NCBI GenBank assembly: GCA_035493955.1
Contig: DATJHI010000003.1
Span: forward strand, 1 to 64,000
From: NCED01 sp035493955
GTDB taxonomy: Bacteria; Pseudomonadota; Alphaproteobacteria; Caulobacterales; Caulobacteraceae
Reading direction: 5' to 3'
Length of the DNA: 64,000 nucleotides
The notes under the pieces: generated by a model
What the model saw: only the letters and a program-made list of their open reading frames with translations
Told to the model about the DNA's origin: nothing
Databases searched by the model: none
Part shown: positions 42,883 to 52,090 of the stretch, piece after piece
How positions within the stretch are numbered: position 1 is the stretch's first letter
Layout of the letters: each line of letters opens with the position of its first letter
Made by a program: the position numbers and the translations under genes

Positions 42883-45576
42883 ATGGGTTGCCGAGACATG
42901 CGTCGGGCGGCGCTCCCCGGGGTGGGCCTGGCGGCGGTTTGCCTGCTGTCGCCGATGGCGGCCTGGGCGGACGATCTCGCCCTGGCTGCCCCGGCGGAGG
43001 CGCCGGCGGGCGGCTCCGTCGCGGCTTTCGACACCGTGATCGTCACCGCCCGCAAGCGCGAGGAGGCGGCGCAGACGGTGCCGATCTCGATCACCGCCTA
43101 TGACCAGGTCGCGCTGGATCGCCTGGACATCAGGACCCTGGCGGACCTGCGCTTCAGCGCCCCGTCGGTCTATACCGCGCCGTCGACCTTCCGGCAGGAC
43201 ACCCTGAACATCACCATCCGCGGTCAGCGCAACTTCGACAGCGCCGGGCTGCAGTTCGACACCGCCGCGGCGGTCTATGTGGACGGGGTCTATTACGCCC
43301 GGCCGGTCGGCCTGACCGGGGCGCTGTTCGACGTCGACTCCGTCCAGGTGCTGAAGGGTCCGCAAGGAACCCTGGTCGGACGAAATTCCACCGGGGGAGC
43401 GATCCTCTACCAGACCCGCCAGCCGACCGGCGATTTCGGCGGTTTCCTGAAGCTCACGGCCGGCGACCATGGCCGCCGCGAGTTGCAGACGGCGGTGAAC
43501 CTGCCGCTGAGCCCCACCCTGGCCGTCCGCGCCGCCCTCTCGGACAACCAGCTCGCCGGCTACATCAGGAACGATTTCCGCGACCCGGCGACGGGGGCGG
43601 CAAACACCACGCCGGGCATGGGAAGCCGCCAGATCACCGGGCGGATATCGATCAAATGGACCCCAGACCCGAGCTTCAGCCTGTTGCTGCGCGGCACGGC
43701 GGCCGCCGAGCACGACACCGGCACGACCTATCACGACCTCGGCTATTTCGAGGGGACGACCCTGGCGACGGGGGGGAGGCCGTCGATCTGCAACATCCCC
43801 GCGACCTGCACTGGTTTCACCGACCTCAAGGGCCGGATGATCGCGCCCTATTACGCGGACGTGGCGTCCCGCACGGTCAACACCGCGGCGGCGGCCTACA
43901 ACGCCCCGCTCAATTCGCTGCGGCGGGAACAGGCGGCCGGCTTTTGGAGCGCCGAACAGGCGGTCAGCAACTACAACGTCGGCCATTACACCACCTTGTC
44001 GGCGGCGGCCGACAAGGTCTTGGGCTCCGTCGAGGTGAAGCTGGCCGGGGCCTATCGGGCCTGGAACACCAAGGGCGTCTCGTCCAGCCGCGGCCTGCCG
44101 TACGTGACCAACCTCTTCACCTACGCCACCCCCGACTACACATCCTACCAGTCGGAGCTGACGGTGAACGGGACCGCGTTCGGCGGCCGGCTGAAATGGA
44201 CCGGGGGTCTGTTCTATTTCCGCGAGGCCAGCCCCGACGACGGCGACCAGCTCTATCTGTTCCTGCCGGCCGGGGTCGCGCCGGCGGCGGCGGCCGGCAA
44301 GCAGATCACCTACACCGACCCGACCGACAACGACGAGCGCAACACCAGCTACGCCGCCTACGCCCAGGGGACCTATGACCTGGGGGGCGGGACCCGGCTG
44401 ACGGCGGGCCTGCGCTACACCAGGGATCAGCGCTTCGCCCACCTGGCCACCCAGACGGTGCGGACCCCGGCGACCGCGGCCACCACCGCCACCGTGGCCA
44501 ACGGCGTGTTCGACCCCTCCAGCTTCACCATCCTGGGGATTTCCTACGCCGGCCAGACGCGGGCCTGCGCCCTGACCGACAGCGGCGGCGTGCTGCTGCC
44601 GCTGGCCCGGTGTTCGGTCGAGATCAACCGCACCTTCGCCAAGCCCACCTGGACCCTGGCCGTCGACCACGATCTGGCCGCCCACACCCTGGTCTACGCC
44701 ACCGCCCGGTCCGGCTATCGGTCGGGGGCGATCAACAGCGCCGCGATCAATCCCAATGTGGTCGTGGCCAAGCCGGAAGACGTCAACGACTACGAGGTGG
44801 GCCTCAAGTCGGACTGGGCCCTGGGCGGCGTTTTGCTGCGCAGCAATCTGGCCGCCTATTGGATGGCCTACCGCAACATCCAGATCCAGACCTCCCTGCC
44901 CAACGTCACCATCGCCTCCGGGCCAGGAGGCGCCCCCTGCACCCAGGCGGTGTTCGACGCCGGCCAGTGCGTCGGCGCCAGCAACGACAACGTGACCCTG
45001 AACGCGCGGGCCGCCCGCGTCCGGGGGGTCGAATGGGAGCTGACGGCCAAGCCGGTTCCGGCCCTGACTGTGGGCCTGTCCGGCAGCTACCTGGATGCGG
45101 TCTACACCGACTACAGCTTCAGTCCGCCCGCCGGTTACCTGTTGCCGACCGGGCGGACCGACCTGTCGGGGACGCCCTTCCCCCTGCCCCAGTGGCAGGC
45201 TACGGCGACCGCCGCCTACGCCATCAAGGCCGACGCCCTGAAGACGGACGCCTTCGACGAGGTGGTGGTGAGCGCCCGCGGCTATTGGCAGAGCCACGTC
45301 ATGGCCGACATGCGACCTTATAATCCTGTGCAGCATACCCGCGCCTATACCCTGGTGAACCTGCGCCTGGACTTCACCGGCGTCGCCGGCCGCCAGATCG
45401 ACTTCAGCGTCTTCGCCGACAACCTGTTCAACCGGAAGGTCTGCCTGCCCGAATCTCAGGGCGTGCTGAACTCGGCGCCCAACGGCACCTTCGGCGTGGC
45501 CGGAACCAGCGGTTTGCTGCAGTGCCTGCCGCTGGCCCCGCGCATGGCCGGGGCCAGCCTGCAGTACCGGTTCTAG
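42883..45576 (+). CDS. TonB-dependent receptor
   Basis: An 897-residue outer-membrane receptor. ATG 42883 (or ATG 42898) precedes a signal peptide ending near AAWAD. A TonB-box-like stretch FDTVIVTARKREE lies at about 50. The plug domain includes VPISITAYDQ, LADLRFSAPSVY and VQVLKGPQGTLVGRNSTGGAI, and the barrel ends with MAGASLQYRF. The style is that of Caulobacteraceae receptors for plant or sugar-like ligands. The substrate cannot be inferred and no iron-box is seen upstream. The upstream gap of 222 bases is shared with the divergent terC-like gene. Confidence 0.92.
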   Translation: MGCRDMRRAALPGVGLAAVCLLSPMAAWADDLALAAPAEAPAGGSVAAFDTVIVTARKREEAAQTVPISITAYDQVALDRLDIRTLADLRFSAPSVYTAPSTFRQDTLNITIRGQRNFDSAGLQFDTAAAVYVDGVYYARPVGLTGALFDVDSVQVLKGPQGTLVGRNSTGGAILYQTRQPTGDFGGFLKLTAGDHGRRELQTAVNLPLSPTLAVRAALSDNQLAGYIRNDFRDPATGAANTTPGMGSRQITGRISIKWTPDPSFSLLLRGTAAAEHDTGTTYHDLGYFEGTTLATGGRPSICNIPATCTGFTDLKGRMIAPYYADVASRTVNTAAAAYNAPLNSLRREQAAGFWSAEQAVSNYNVGHYTTLSAAADKVLGSVEVKLAGAYRAWNTKGVSSSRGLPYVTNLFTYATPDYTSYQSELTVNGTAFGGRLKWTGGLFYFREASPDDGDQLYLFLPAGVAPAAAAGKQITYTDPTDNDERNTSYAAYAQGTYDLGGGTRLTAGLRYTRDQRFAHLATQTVRTPATAATTATVANGVFDPSSFTILGISYAGQTRACALTDSGGVLLPLARCSVEINRTFAKPTWTLAVDHDLAAHTLVYATARSGYRSGAINSAAINPNVVVAKPEDVNDYEVGLKSDWALGGVLLRSNLAAYWMAYRNIQIQTSLPNVTIASGPGGAPCTQAVFDAGQCVGASNDNVTLNARAARVRGVEWELTAKPVPALTVGLSGSYLDAVYTDYSFSPPAGYLLPTGRTDLSGTPFPLPQWQATATAAYAIKADALKTDAFDEVVVSARGYWQSHVMADMRPYNPVQHTRAYTLVNLRLDFTGVAGRQIDFSVFADNLFNRKVCLPESQGVLNSAPNGTFGVAGTSGLLQCLPLAPRMAGASLQYRF

Positions 45577-45589
45577 AACGGGGCGCTGA

Positions 45590-45662
45590 AAACCGGTTTC
45601 GAACCCAAATAAATTTGGTTTTCCCTATAGGGAGGTACAGCGATCGGAAAACTAGTTTTCCG
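45590..45662. repeat. Four consecutive palindromes upstream of the RTX gene
   Basis: In 73 bases: AAACCGGTTT (45590-45599), CCAAAT-AA-ATTTGG (45605-45618), CCCTATAGGG (45623-45632) and CGGAAAACTAGTTTTCCG (45645-45662). All arms are perfect. They begin 14 bases after the TonB receptor stop and end 115 bases before the RTX start. They could be a terminator cluster, regulator sites or both. Confidence 0.75.
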
Positions 45663-45777
45663 AGACGGATTCTTACGTGACTCCCAGGAAATTTGTCGGC
45701 AACTATTCAGAAGGGAGCTGGCGCAATCTAGGGGTCGCGGCCGAATGCTGCGGCGCTTTTCTCTTGGGGGGAGAACT

Positions 45778-46674
45778 GTGGCGCTTTGGACCTATTATAA
45801 TCCCGCCTACGCGGGATCGGCCTTGGGCTTTGTCACCGTTGCAGACACGACCCACATCGTCGTCTCCTCGCCCGGCGCGTGGTCCGACACCTTTTATGGG
45901 TCGTTCACCTACGGCTTGAACGGTTCCGTCACCGGAGGCGTGCTTACGGAAGTCGATGAGACCAACGGAAGTCTTCCCGTGTTGACGGTGACCAATCTTT
46001 CTATTGCGGCCGCACCCTATGCAACGGCGGTCCTGGCCGGAGATACGAACACCGCCCTCAACCTGCTCACGGCCGGAAGCGATTCCATTCAAGGGTCGAT
46101 CTATGGCGATGGCGTCTACGGCGGGGGCGGGAACGACACGGTCATCGCGCTTGACGGCAATGACACTATCGACGGTGGGGACGGCAACGACGACGTCAAC
46201 GGCAACAAAGGCGAGGACGCCGTTCTAGGGGGCGCCGGCGACGACACGGTCCGCGGCGGCCAGGGCGACGACACCATCTTTGGGGGCGACGGAAACGACC
46301 CCCACGTCAACGGCAACATCGGCAACGACAGCGTCTCCGGCGGCAACGGCAACGACACGGTCTATGGCGGCCAGGGCAACGACACCATCCTTGGCGACGC
46401 GGGCAACGACTCGCTGTCCGGCGATCTCGGCAACGACATCATGCTCGGCGGCGCCGGGGCGGACCGATTTTACATCGCTCCGGGCGGTGGAATCGACGCC
46501 ATTGGCGATTTCCACCCCGGCGAAGGCGACCGGATCGCCATGCCGGCGGGAACCCACTACACGGTCACCAGCGTCTCGGGGCAGGTTGTGCTCGATCTCG
46601 GCGCAGGCACGGAGATCGTCTTGACCGGCATTGCGGCGGGTACTTTCAGCGCGGACTGGGTGATCGGCGTCTAA
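45778..46674 (+). CDS. RTX (hemolysin-type) calcium-binding protein
   Basis: A 298-residue protein. GTG 45778 is chosen because GGGGGGAG lies 4 bases before it, giving VALWTYYNPAYAG. A beta-rich N-terminal part (about 1-110) is followed by about ten RTX nonapeptides (about 115-245; GGGGNDTVI, GGDGNDDVN, GGAGDDTVR, GGQGDDTIF and similar). A C-terminal region (FHPGEGDRIAM to ADWVIGV) resembles type I secretion signals. No N-terminal signal peptide is seen, so type I export is expected. No ABC exporter genes lie in the window. Possibly a surface or secreted protein. Confidence 0.85.
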   Translation: MALWTYYNPAYAGSALGFVTVADTTHIVVSSPGAWSDTFYGSFTYGLNGSVTGGVLTEVDETNGSLPVLTVTNLSIAAAPYATAVLAGDTNTALNLLTAGSDSIQGSIYGDGVYGGGGNDTVIALDGNDTIDGGDGNDDVNGNKGEDAVLGGAGDDTVRGGQGDDTIFGGDGNDPHVNGNIGNDSVSGGNGNDTVYGGQGNDTILGDAGNDSLSGDLGNDIMLGGAGADRFYIAPGGGIDAIGDFHPGEGDRIAMPAGTHYTVTSVSGQVVLDLGAGTEIVLTGIAAGTFSADWVIGV

Positions 46675-46705
46675 GCCGAAGGCGATCGTTTAAAAGCCTT
46701 TCGGG

Positions 46706-46748
46706 GCGGGATTTGCGCGAAAACCGGTATCCACCTTTCGCATCCCGC
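46706..46748. repeat. Alphaproteobacterial REP-type element
   Basis: GCGGGAT (46706-46712) pairs with ATCCCGC (46742-46748), and GCGAAA (46717-46722) pairs with TTTCGC (46736-46741) around an ACCGGTATCCACC loop. Elements with this GCGAAAACCGG..TCCAC..TTTCGC core are scattered between genes in many Alphaproteobacteria. It lies 32 bases after the RTX stop and may form the transcript end. Confidence 0.75.
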
Positions 46749-46845
46749 TCTAAGGCTGCGGCGAGGTCCGTTCGGCGGTTTTGCCGGCCAAGACGGTGGA
46801 GGCCCGCGGGGCGGGCCGCGAAACCCACCTTCCAGGATCCCGGGA

Positions 46846-47709
46846 ATGTCGAGCGACCGTTATATCCTCAAGATGATCTGCCCCAACCGTCCCGGCATCG
46901 TCGCGGCGGTCTCGGTCCTGTTGTTCGAATGCGGTGGCAACATCCTGGAAGCGCACCAGTTCGACGACACCGAAACCACCCGCTTCTTCATGCGGATCGT
47001 CTTCAACTTCACGAACGAGACCGGTTCGATCGAGGCCGTCCGCGCCGGCTTCGCCCCGATCGCCGAGCGGTTCTCGATGGATTGGGAGATCCGCGGCGCC
47101 GACCAACGCCAGAAGGTGTTGCTTATGGTGTCGAAGTTCGACCATTGCCTGGCCGACATCCTCTACAACTGGCACACGGGCGAGCTGCCGATGGACATCA
47201 CCGGCATCGTCTCGAACCATCCGCGCAGCACCTACGCCCACCTGGATTTCGGCGATATTCCCTTTCATTACCTGCCGATCACCAAAGACACCAAGGCCGA
47301 ACAGGAAGCGCAGGTCTGGAGGATCTTCCAGGAAACCGGGTCCGAGACGGTGGTGCTCGCCCGCTACATGCAGATCCTGTCGGACGACCTTTCCGCCAAG
47401 CTTTCGGGTCGCTGCATCAACATCCACCATTCCTTTCTGCCGGGGTTCAAGGGCGCCAAGCCGTACCACCAGGCGCATCAGCGCGGGGTCAAGTTGATCG
47501 GGGCCACCGCCCACTACGTGACCGCCGACCTGGATGAAGGTCCGATCATCGAGCAGGACGTGGAACGGATCAGCCACCACGATTCCGCCGAGGACCTAGT
47601 GCGGAAGGGCCGGGACATCGAGCGCCGGGTGCTGACGCGGGCGCTGTCCTTCCATCTCGACGGGCGGGTGTTGAAGAACGGCTCCAAGACGGTCGTCTTT
47701 CGCCTCTAG
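46846..47709 (+). CDS. purU: Formyltetrahydrofolate deformylase
   Basis: A 287-residue enzyme. An N-terminal ACT domain (about 5-80, YILKMICPNRPGIVAAVSVLL) is followed by the formyl-transferase-like catalytic domain. The active-site set Asn-His-Asp appears as NIHHSFLPGFKGAKPYHQA (about 200-218) and YVTADLDEGPIIEQD. It hydrolyses 10-formyl-THF to THF and formate. The next gene, folD, is in the same pathway and strand, 87 bases downstream. Confidence 0.94.
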   Translation: MSSDRYILKMICPNRPGIVAAVSVLLFECGGNILEAHQFDDTETTRFFMRIVFNFTNETGSIEAVRAGFAPIAERFSMDWEIRGADQRQKVLLMVSKFDHCLADILYNWHTGELPMDITGIVSNHPRSTYAHLDFGDIPFHYLPITKDTKAEQEAQVWRIFQETGSETVVLARYMQILSDDLSAKLSGRCINIHHSFLPGFKGAKPYHQAHQRGVKLIGATAHYVTADLDEGPIIEQDVERISHHDSAEDLVRKGRDIERRVLTRALSFHLDGRVLKNGSKTVVFRL

Positions 47710-47796
47710 GGCGCGACAGGACGCTGGACGGCCGTGGCGCGACTGCGCTAACGCCGGGACCGGCCTATCGCACCACTTTCGAGCTTGGGACATCGC

Positions 47797-48699
47797 ATGA
47801 GCGCGCAGATCATCGACGGCAAGGCCGAGGCCGAGCGGCTGCGCGGCGAAATCGCCGTCGCGGTCGAAGGTTTGAAGCGCGGGCATGGACTGACGCCGGG
47901 TCTGGCCGTGGTGCTGGTCGGGGACGATCCCGCCAGCGCCATCTATGTCCGCAACAAGGGCGAGCAGACCAAGGCGGCGGGGATGCACTCGGTCACCCAC
48001 CGCCTGCCGGCCGACGCGACGCAGGCGCAGGTGCTGGCCCTGGTCGCCGAGCTGAACGCCGATGCTGCGATCCATGGGATTCTGGTGCAGTTCCCCGTCC
48101 CCGATCACATCAGCCAGGCCGCCATCCTGGCGACGATCAGCCCGGACAAGGACGTCGACGGCCTGACGGTGATCAACGCCGGACGGCTGGCGTCCGGTCT
48201 TCCGGGCCTGGTCGCCTGCACCCCTTACGGCTGCCTGCTGCTGTTGCAACGCTCGGTGGGCAATCTGCGCGGCAAGCGCGCGGTGGTCGTCGGCCGGTCG
48301 AACCTGATGGGCAAGCCCATGGCCCAGTTGCTGCTGCAGGCCGATTGCACGGTGACGATCGCCCATTCGCGCACCGCCGATCTGCCCGGCGTCTGCCGCG
48401 AGGCGGACATCCTGGTCGCCGCGGTGGGCCGGGCCGAGATGGTCAAGGCCGACTGGATCAAGCCCGGAGCCGCGGTGATCGACGTCGGCATCAACCGGGT
48501 TCCGTCGCGCGATCCGGAAGCGGCTGCGGCCGGCAAGACCCGCGTGGTGGGCGACGTCGCCTTCGAAGAGGTCAAGGCCGTGGCCGGCTGGATCACCCCC
48601 GTTCCCGGCGGCGTGGGGCCCATGACCATCGCCTGCCTGCTTCGCAATACGGTGGTCGCGGCCTGCAGACTGCACGGAGTCGAAAACCCGCTGATCTGA
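47797..48699 (+). CDS. folD: Methylene-THF dehydrogenase / methenyl-THF cyclohydrolase
   Basis: A 300-residue bifunctional enzyme. ATG 47797 gives the standard start MSAQIIDGKAEAERLR. Motifs: YVRNKGEQTKAAGM with the catalytic Lys, HGILVQFPVP, KDVDGL, the NADP site VVVGRSNLMGKPMAQLLL and PVPGGVGPMTIACLL. It interconverts 5,10-methylene-THF and 10-formyl-THF, supplying the substrate of PurU. Confidence 0.96.
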   Translation: MSAQIIDGKAEAERLRGEIAVAVEGLKRGHGLTPGLAVVLVGDDPASAIYVRNKGEQTKAAGMHSVTHRLPADATQAQVLALVAELNADAAIHGILVQFPVPDHISQAAILATISPDKDVDGLTVINAGRLASGLPGLVACTPYGCLLLLQRSVGNLRGKRAVVVGRSNLMGKPMAQLLLQADCTVTIAHSRTADLPGVCREADILVAAVGRAEMVKADWIKPGAAVIDVGINRVPSRDPEAAAAGKTRVVGDVAFEEVKAVAGWITPVPGGVGPMTIACLLRNTVVAACRLHGVENPLI

Positions 48700-48955
48700 C
48701 GCCAGCAACGGCGTTATTGCAGGCGCCGGCGCCCAACCGTTCGGCGCCGCCGCTGAGTCGGCCCGGCCTGGACGACATCTGGGCGAAAGTTGCCTGGTTT
48801 GTGTGCCATCCGTCCATTTCCAGCCTAAATTTTCGGCGCCATGGCGCGGTTCGCTGCAAGGCGGGAGCTTTGGCCTGGGTTCGTCGCCTCTCCCCGGCGA
48901 AGTGTCTGCCAGCCGGTTCTCATTCAGCCGGCAATAGCAAAGCAAGGGGATTGGA

Positions 48956-50188
48956 ATGAAAAATCGCGCAACGGCGTTCGCCGTAGCGGTGGCTGCAGTT
49001 ACGCTCGGAAGCGCGACCGCAGCTCTGGCGGAAGATGCGAAGGCGCCCGAGGCTCCGAAGGCCTGGGCCGATACCATCAAGGCGAGCGGCTGGATCGATG
49101 CCGGCGTGACCTTCAACACCAAGGACGCCCCGTCGGGGGTGAACTTCGGACACCTGTTCACCGACAAGACCAACAAGCTGCTGTTGAACCAGCTCGGTGT
49201 GACCATCGAGCGGCCGATCGACTCCAAGGCGACGGATGTCGATTTCGGCTTCAGGTTCCAGGGCATGTACGGGTCCGACGCCCGCTACACCCACTTCCTC
49301 AACCTGTTCGACAAGTCCAAGGAAACCGGCCAGTTCGACATCGTCGAGGCCAACGTGCAGGCCCACCTGCCCGTCCTGACCCCCGGCGGCGTGGACGTGA
49401 AGGCGGGCTCCTACGTCACCCTGGAGGGCTTCGAAGTCATCCCCGGGACCGGCAACACCTTCTATTCGAAGAGCTATGTGTTCAACTTCGGCATTCCGCT
49501 GAAGCACACCGGGGTGATGACCGTCACCCACGTCAACCCGATGTTCGACCTCTATCTCGGCGTCGACGCGGGCGTGAACACCTTGCCCGGTCACAAGGAC
49601 AACAACGGCGCAGCCGGCTTCCACGGCGGCTTCGGGATCAACACCGACAAGGTCACCATCCTGGCGACCACCCATATCGGTCCCGAAAACCCCCGCGGCA
49701 CCCCCGGCATCCGCCCGAACCACGACCTGCGCTACCTGAACGACGTGGTCATCACCTGGAAGGTCAGCGACAAGCTGACCGCCGTCACCGACGCCAACTA
49801 CATCAAGGACGACGCCTTCAAGGCCTCGGGCGGCGGCGTCGCCCAGTACCTGATCTATGCCGTCAACCCGCAACTGTCGCTGTCGGGCCGGGCCGAGGTC
49901 TGGGCTGACCCGGACGGCTTCTTCGTCTGCGGGTTCCCGGGCAACCAGGACTTCGCCAACCTGCAGAAGGGTCTGCCCAACAGCTCCTTCTGCGGCGGCA
50001 GCACCACCTATGGCGAGCTGACCTTCGGCGCGACCTACAAGCCGGTCACCACCGGTCCGCTGACCGGCGTGATGCTGCGTCCCGAACTGCGCTTCGACTC
50101 CTCGCTCAATGGGACGAAGCCCTACGCCGACGGAACCAAGAAGGGTCAAGTCACCCTCGGTTTCGACGTCGTTGTTCCCTTCGGCTGA
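48956..50188 (+). CDS. Outer-membrane beta-barrel porin, BBP2-like
   Basis: A 410-residue protein with a signal peptide ending near AALAE (about 25). Alternating strands begin ASGWIDAGVTFN and continue through FGFRFQGMYGSDARYTHFLN, a recognisable BBP2 (OmpL-like) pattern, ending in GFDVVVPFG with the terminal aromatic. Two cysteines (CGFPGNQ.., FCGGS) may form a surface loop bridge. AAGGGGA precedes the ATG. Two strong hairpins follow. Likely a general or oligomer-specific porin. Confidence 0.8.
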   Translation: MKNRATAFAVAVAAVTLGSATAALAEDAKAPEAPKAWADTIKASGWIDAGVTFNTKDAPSGVNFGHLFTDKTNKLLLNQLGVTIERPIDSKATDVDFGFRFQGMYGSDARYTHFLNLFDKSKETGQFDIVEANVQAHLPVLTPGGVDVKAGSYVTLEGFEVIPGTGNTFYSKSYVFNFGIPLKHTGVMTVTHVNPMFDLYLGVDAGVNTLPGHKDNNGAAGFHGGFGINTDKVTILATTHIGPENPRGTPGIRPNHDLRYLNDVVITWKVSDKLTAVTDANYIKDDAFKASGGGVAQYLIYAVNPQLSLSGRAEVWADPDGFFVCGFPGNQDFANLQKGLPNSSFCGGSTTYGELTFGATYKPVTTGPLTGVMLRPELRFDSSLNGTKPYADGTKKGQVTLGFDVVVPFG

Positions 50189-50209
50189 CCCGCCGAAGCT
50201 TAGAACCCG

Positions 50210-50285
50210 CCACGGCCGGTCAAACGGCCGGCCGTGGCCAACGTCATGGAGGCCGGCGTCGCAAAGAGCGGCGCCGGCCTCTTTT
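50210..50285 (+). terminator. Double hairpin terminator after the porin gene
   Basis: First hairpin CCACGGCCGG (50210-50219) with CCGGCCGTGG (50228-50237). Second hairpin AGGCCGGCG (50250-50258) with CGCCGGCCT (50272-50280), followed by CTTTTG. All arms are perfect. The tandem arrangement suits a highly expressed porin gene. Confidence 0.8.
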
Positions 50286-50435
50286 GACTGCAGAGAACCC
50301 ATCGCTAACGAGAAAGAGGCATGGTGTCGTCGGTCCGACGGGGCTTGACGGATAGAGGGTCGGCGCCACGTTCCTGACGCGGATGCATGATCTTCAGGGG
50401 GATCGGAAGCGGCAGACGCGTTGTTGGGAAGTCCA

Positions 50436-51254
50436 ATGAACAGTCGACGACGCAACCGGGACGGCGATCCTCGAGCGGGGCCTTCCGCTTCCCGTCCCGC
50501 CCCGGCGCCGCGCGGCCTTTCAAGCTTGGCCACCCCGCCCGACGGTCTCTCGGCCAAGCGGAAGCGTCTGGCTCCGGTCGTGGTTTTAAGTGTCGCCGCG
50601 CACCTGTTGATCCTGCTGGTGCTGTTCCCGGCGCGGCGGGACCCGCCCATGGCCCAGTCCGAGCCCATGGCCGTCAGCCTGGTTGCGCCTGCACCCCAGG
50701 CCCCGCCGTCGCCGCCAGCCCCGGCCCAGGCGCCCGCCGCCAAACCACCCCCGCCGCGGAACATCGTCAGGCCTACGCCCAGGCGTCCCGACCGGCCCGC
50801 CCTGGCGGCGGATGTGGAGCCCACGGCGGTGGTGGAGCCCGGGCTGTCCGAGGGTCAGTTGGTCGGCGCGGCGACCGCCGGCTCCGGCGCCGGAGGCGGA
50901 GGCTGCGACATGGTGCGGGCGCTGCAGACGGCGCTGCGCAAGGATCCGCTGGTCCGGGCGGCCGTGGCCGACCCTCAGCGCGCCGGCAAGGCCTTCATGG
51001 TCTGGGACGGCGACTGGGTCAGGCACTCGGGCCAGGAGGGCAGGGGTCTCGCCGCGGTCCGCGAGGCGATCCTGTGGGAGGTCGGGTTCGCGCCGGCGGC
51101 GTGCCGGACCCAGACCGTGCACGGCCTGGTGTTGATCTCATTGAGCGATGCGCCAGGCGCCGTCCGCCTGGCGGTCGGGGCCGGTCAATGGCGGTGGTCG
51201 GACCTGCTCACCCCGCGCCGAAGCTTCTCGTCCGACGAGACGGTGAGGGAATAG
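50436..51254 (+). CDS. TonB-like anchored protein with an unrelated C-terminal domain
   Basis: A 272-residue protein. ATG 50436 follows the TTGGGAAG site. One anchor helix (about 47-65, LAPVVVLSVAAHLLILLVLF) carries the membrane His seen in TonB-type anchors. A long proline-rich spacer spans about 68-130. The C-terminal domain (about 155-270) does not look like TonB: CDMVRALQTALRKDPLVRAA, KAFMVWDGDWVRHSG, CRTQTVHGLVLISL and WRWSDLL. Two cysteines could pair. I have no name for this domain. The anchor suggests an energised or periplasm-spanning role. Confidence 0.65.
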   Translation: MNSRRRNRDGDPRAGPSASRPAPAPRGLSSLATPPDGLSAKRKRLAPVVVLSVAAHLLILLVLFPARRDPPMAQSEPMAVSLVAPAPQAPPSPPAPAQAPAAKPPPPRNIVRPTPRRPDRPALAADVEPTAVVEPGLSEGQLVGAATAGSGAGGGGCDMVRALQTALRKDPLVRAAVADPQRAGKAFMVWDGDWVRHSGQEGRGLAAVREAILWEVGFAPAACRTQTVHGLVLISLSDAPGAVRLAVGAGQWRWSDLLTPRRSFSSDETVRE

Positions 51255-51305
51255 GATTCTCCGGCAAGATCGAGGGGCCGCCCGGGGGCGCGCCCCTCGC
51301 AGCGG

Positions 51306-51908
51306 TCAGGCCAGGACGACCACGACCACGCGCCGGTTCTGCGCCCGGCCGACCTTGGTGTTGTTGGGAGCGACCGGATCCTCCTGCCCGTAGGAGATGG
51401 TCGCCATCCGGTTCAGGGCCACGCCCTGCTTGTTCATGAACAGGCGCACGGCTTCGGCGCGGTCCTCGCCCAGTTTCTGATTATAGCTGGGCGTGCCCAC
51501 GGCGTCCGTGTGGCCCTGGATCTCGACATAGACGTTGCGGTTGTCGGCCTTCAGCTTCTGCACGAAGTCCATCAGCCGGGTCTGGGCCTCCGGCGACAGG
51601 CTGGCGCGATCGAACGGGAACTTCACCGAGTCGTCCGACAGCACCATCGAATAGAGGAACTTGCCTTCCGCCAGCTTGCCCGCCGCCGTGGCGCGCTGCA
51701 GCGCCTCCTGGGTGTTCTTGTCCAGTTGAGCGAGGCGGGTGTCGTGGGTCTGCAGGGCGGCCTGCTGATCGGCGACCTGGCCCTGGGTGCTTTGCAGCTT
51801 GGTGTCGACGACACCGACCTGCTCACGAACGAAGCCTTTGGTGGCGCACCCTCCAAGGGTGAGGGCGCCGGCGGCGACGGCGAGGATGGCGGGTCTCAGT
51901 TTCTGCAT
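51306..51908 (-). CDS. OmpA-family lipoprotein
   Basis: A 200-residue protein starting at 51908 with lipobox LTLGGC (Cys about 20), so it is an outer-membrane lipoprotein. A coiled-coil region (about 30-75, QQAALQTHDTRLAQLDKN) leads to the OmpA peptidoglycan-binding domain (about 95-198) with FPFDRASLSPEAQTRL, VEIQGHTDAVGTPSYNQ, LGEDRAEAVRLFM and AQNRRVVVVV. The binding Asp and Arg are present. It links outer membrane to cell wall. It is convergent with the TonB-like gene. Confidence 0.9.
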   Translation of the reverse strand: MQKLRPAILAVAAGALTLGGCATKGFVREQVGVVDTKLQSTQGQVADQQAALQTHDTRLAQLDKNTQEALQRATAAGKLAEGKFLYSMVLSDDSVKFPFDRASLSPEAQTRLMDFVQKLKADNRNVYVEIQGHTDAVGTPSYNQKLGEDRAEAVRLFMNKQGVALNRMATISYGQEDPVAPNNTKVGRAQNRRVVVVVLA

Positions 51909-52090
51909 GGATTCAGTCTCCAGCCAGCCCCCAGCCCGCCTAACCACCATAACTGGGCCCTGGTTTCAAGGTCGGCATGGACGGGGGCGGCCAAGCCGGC
52001 GCGAGTCACACGAAGGATTGAAAGCCGGCCGTGGGCGGCGGATTTGCGCGCCGCCAACTGCTGCTGTGGTCGGACGGCGCCCCGACCCGT

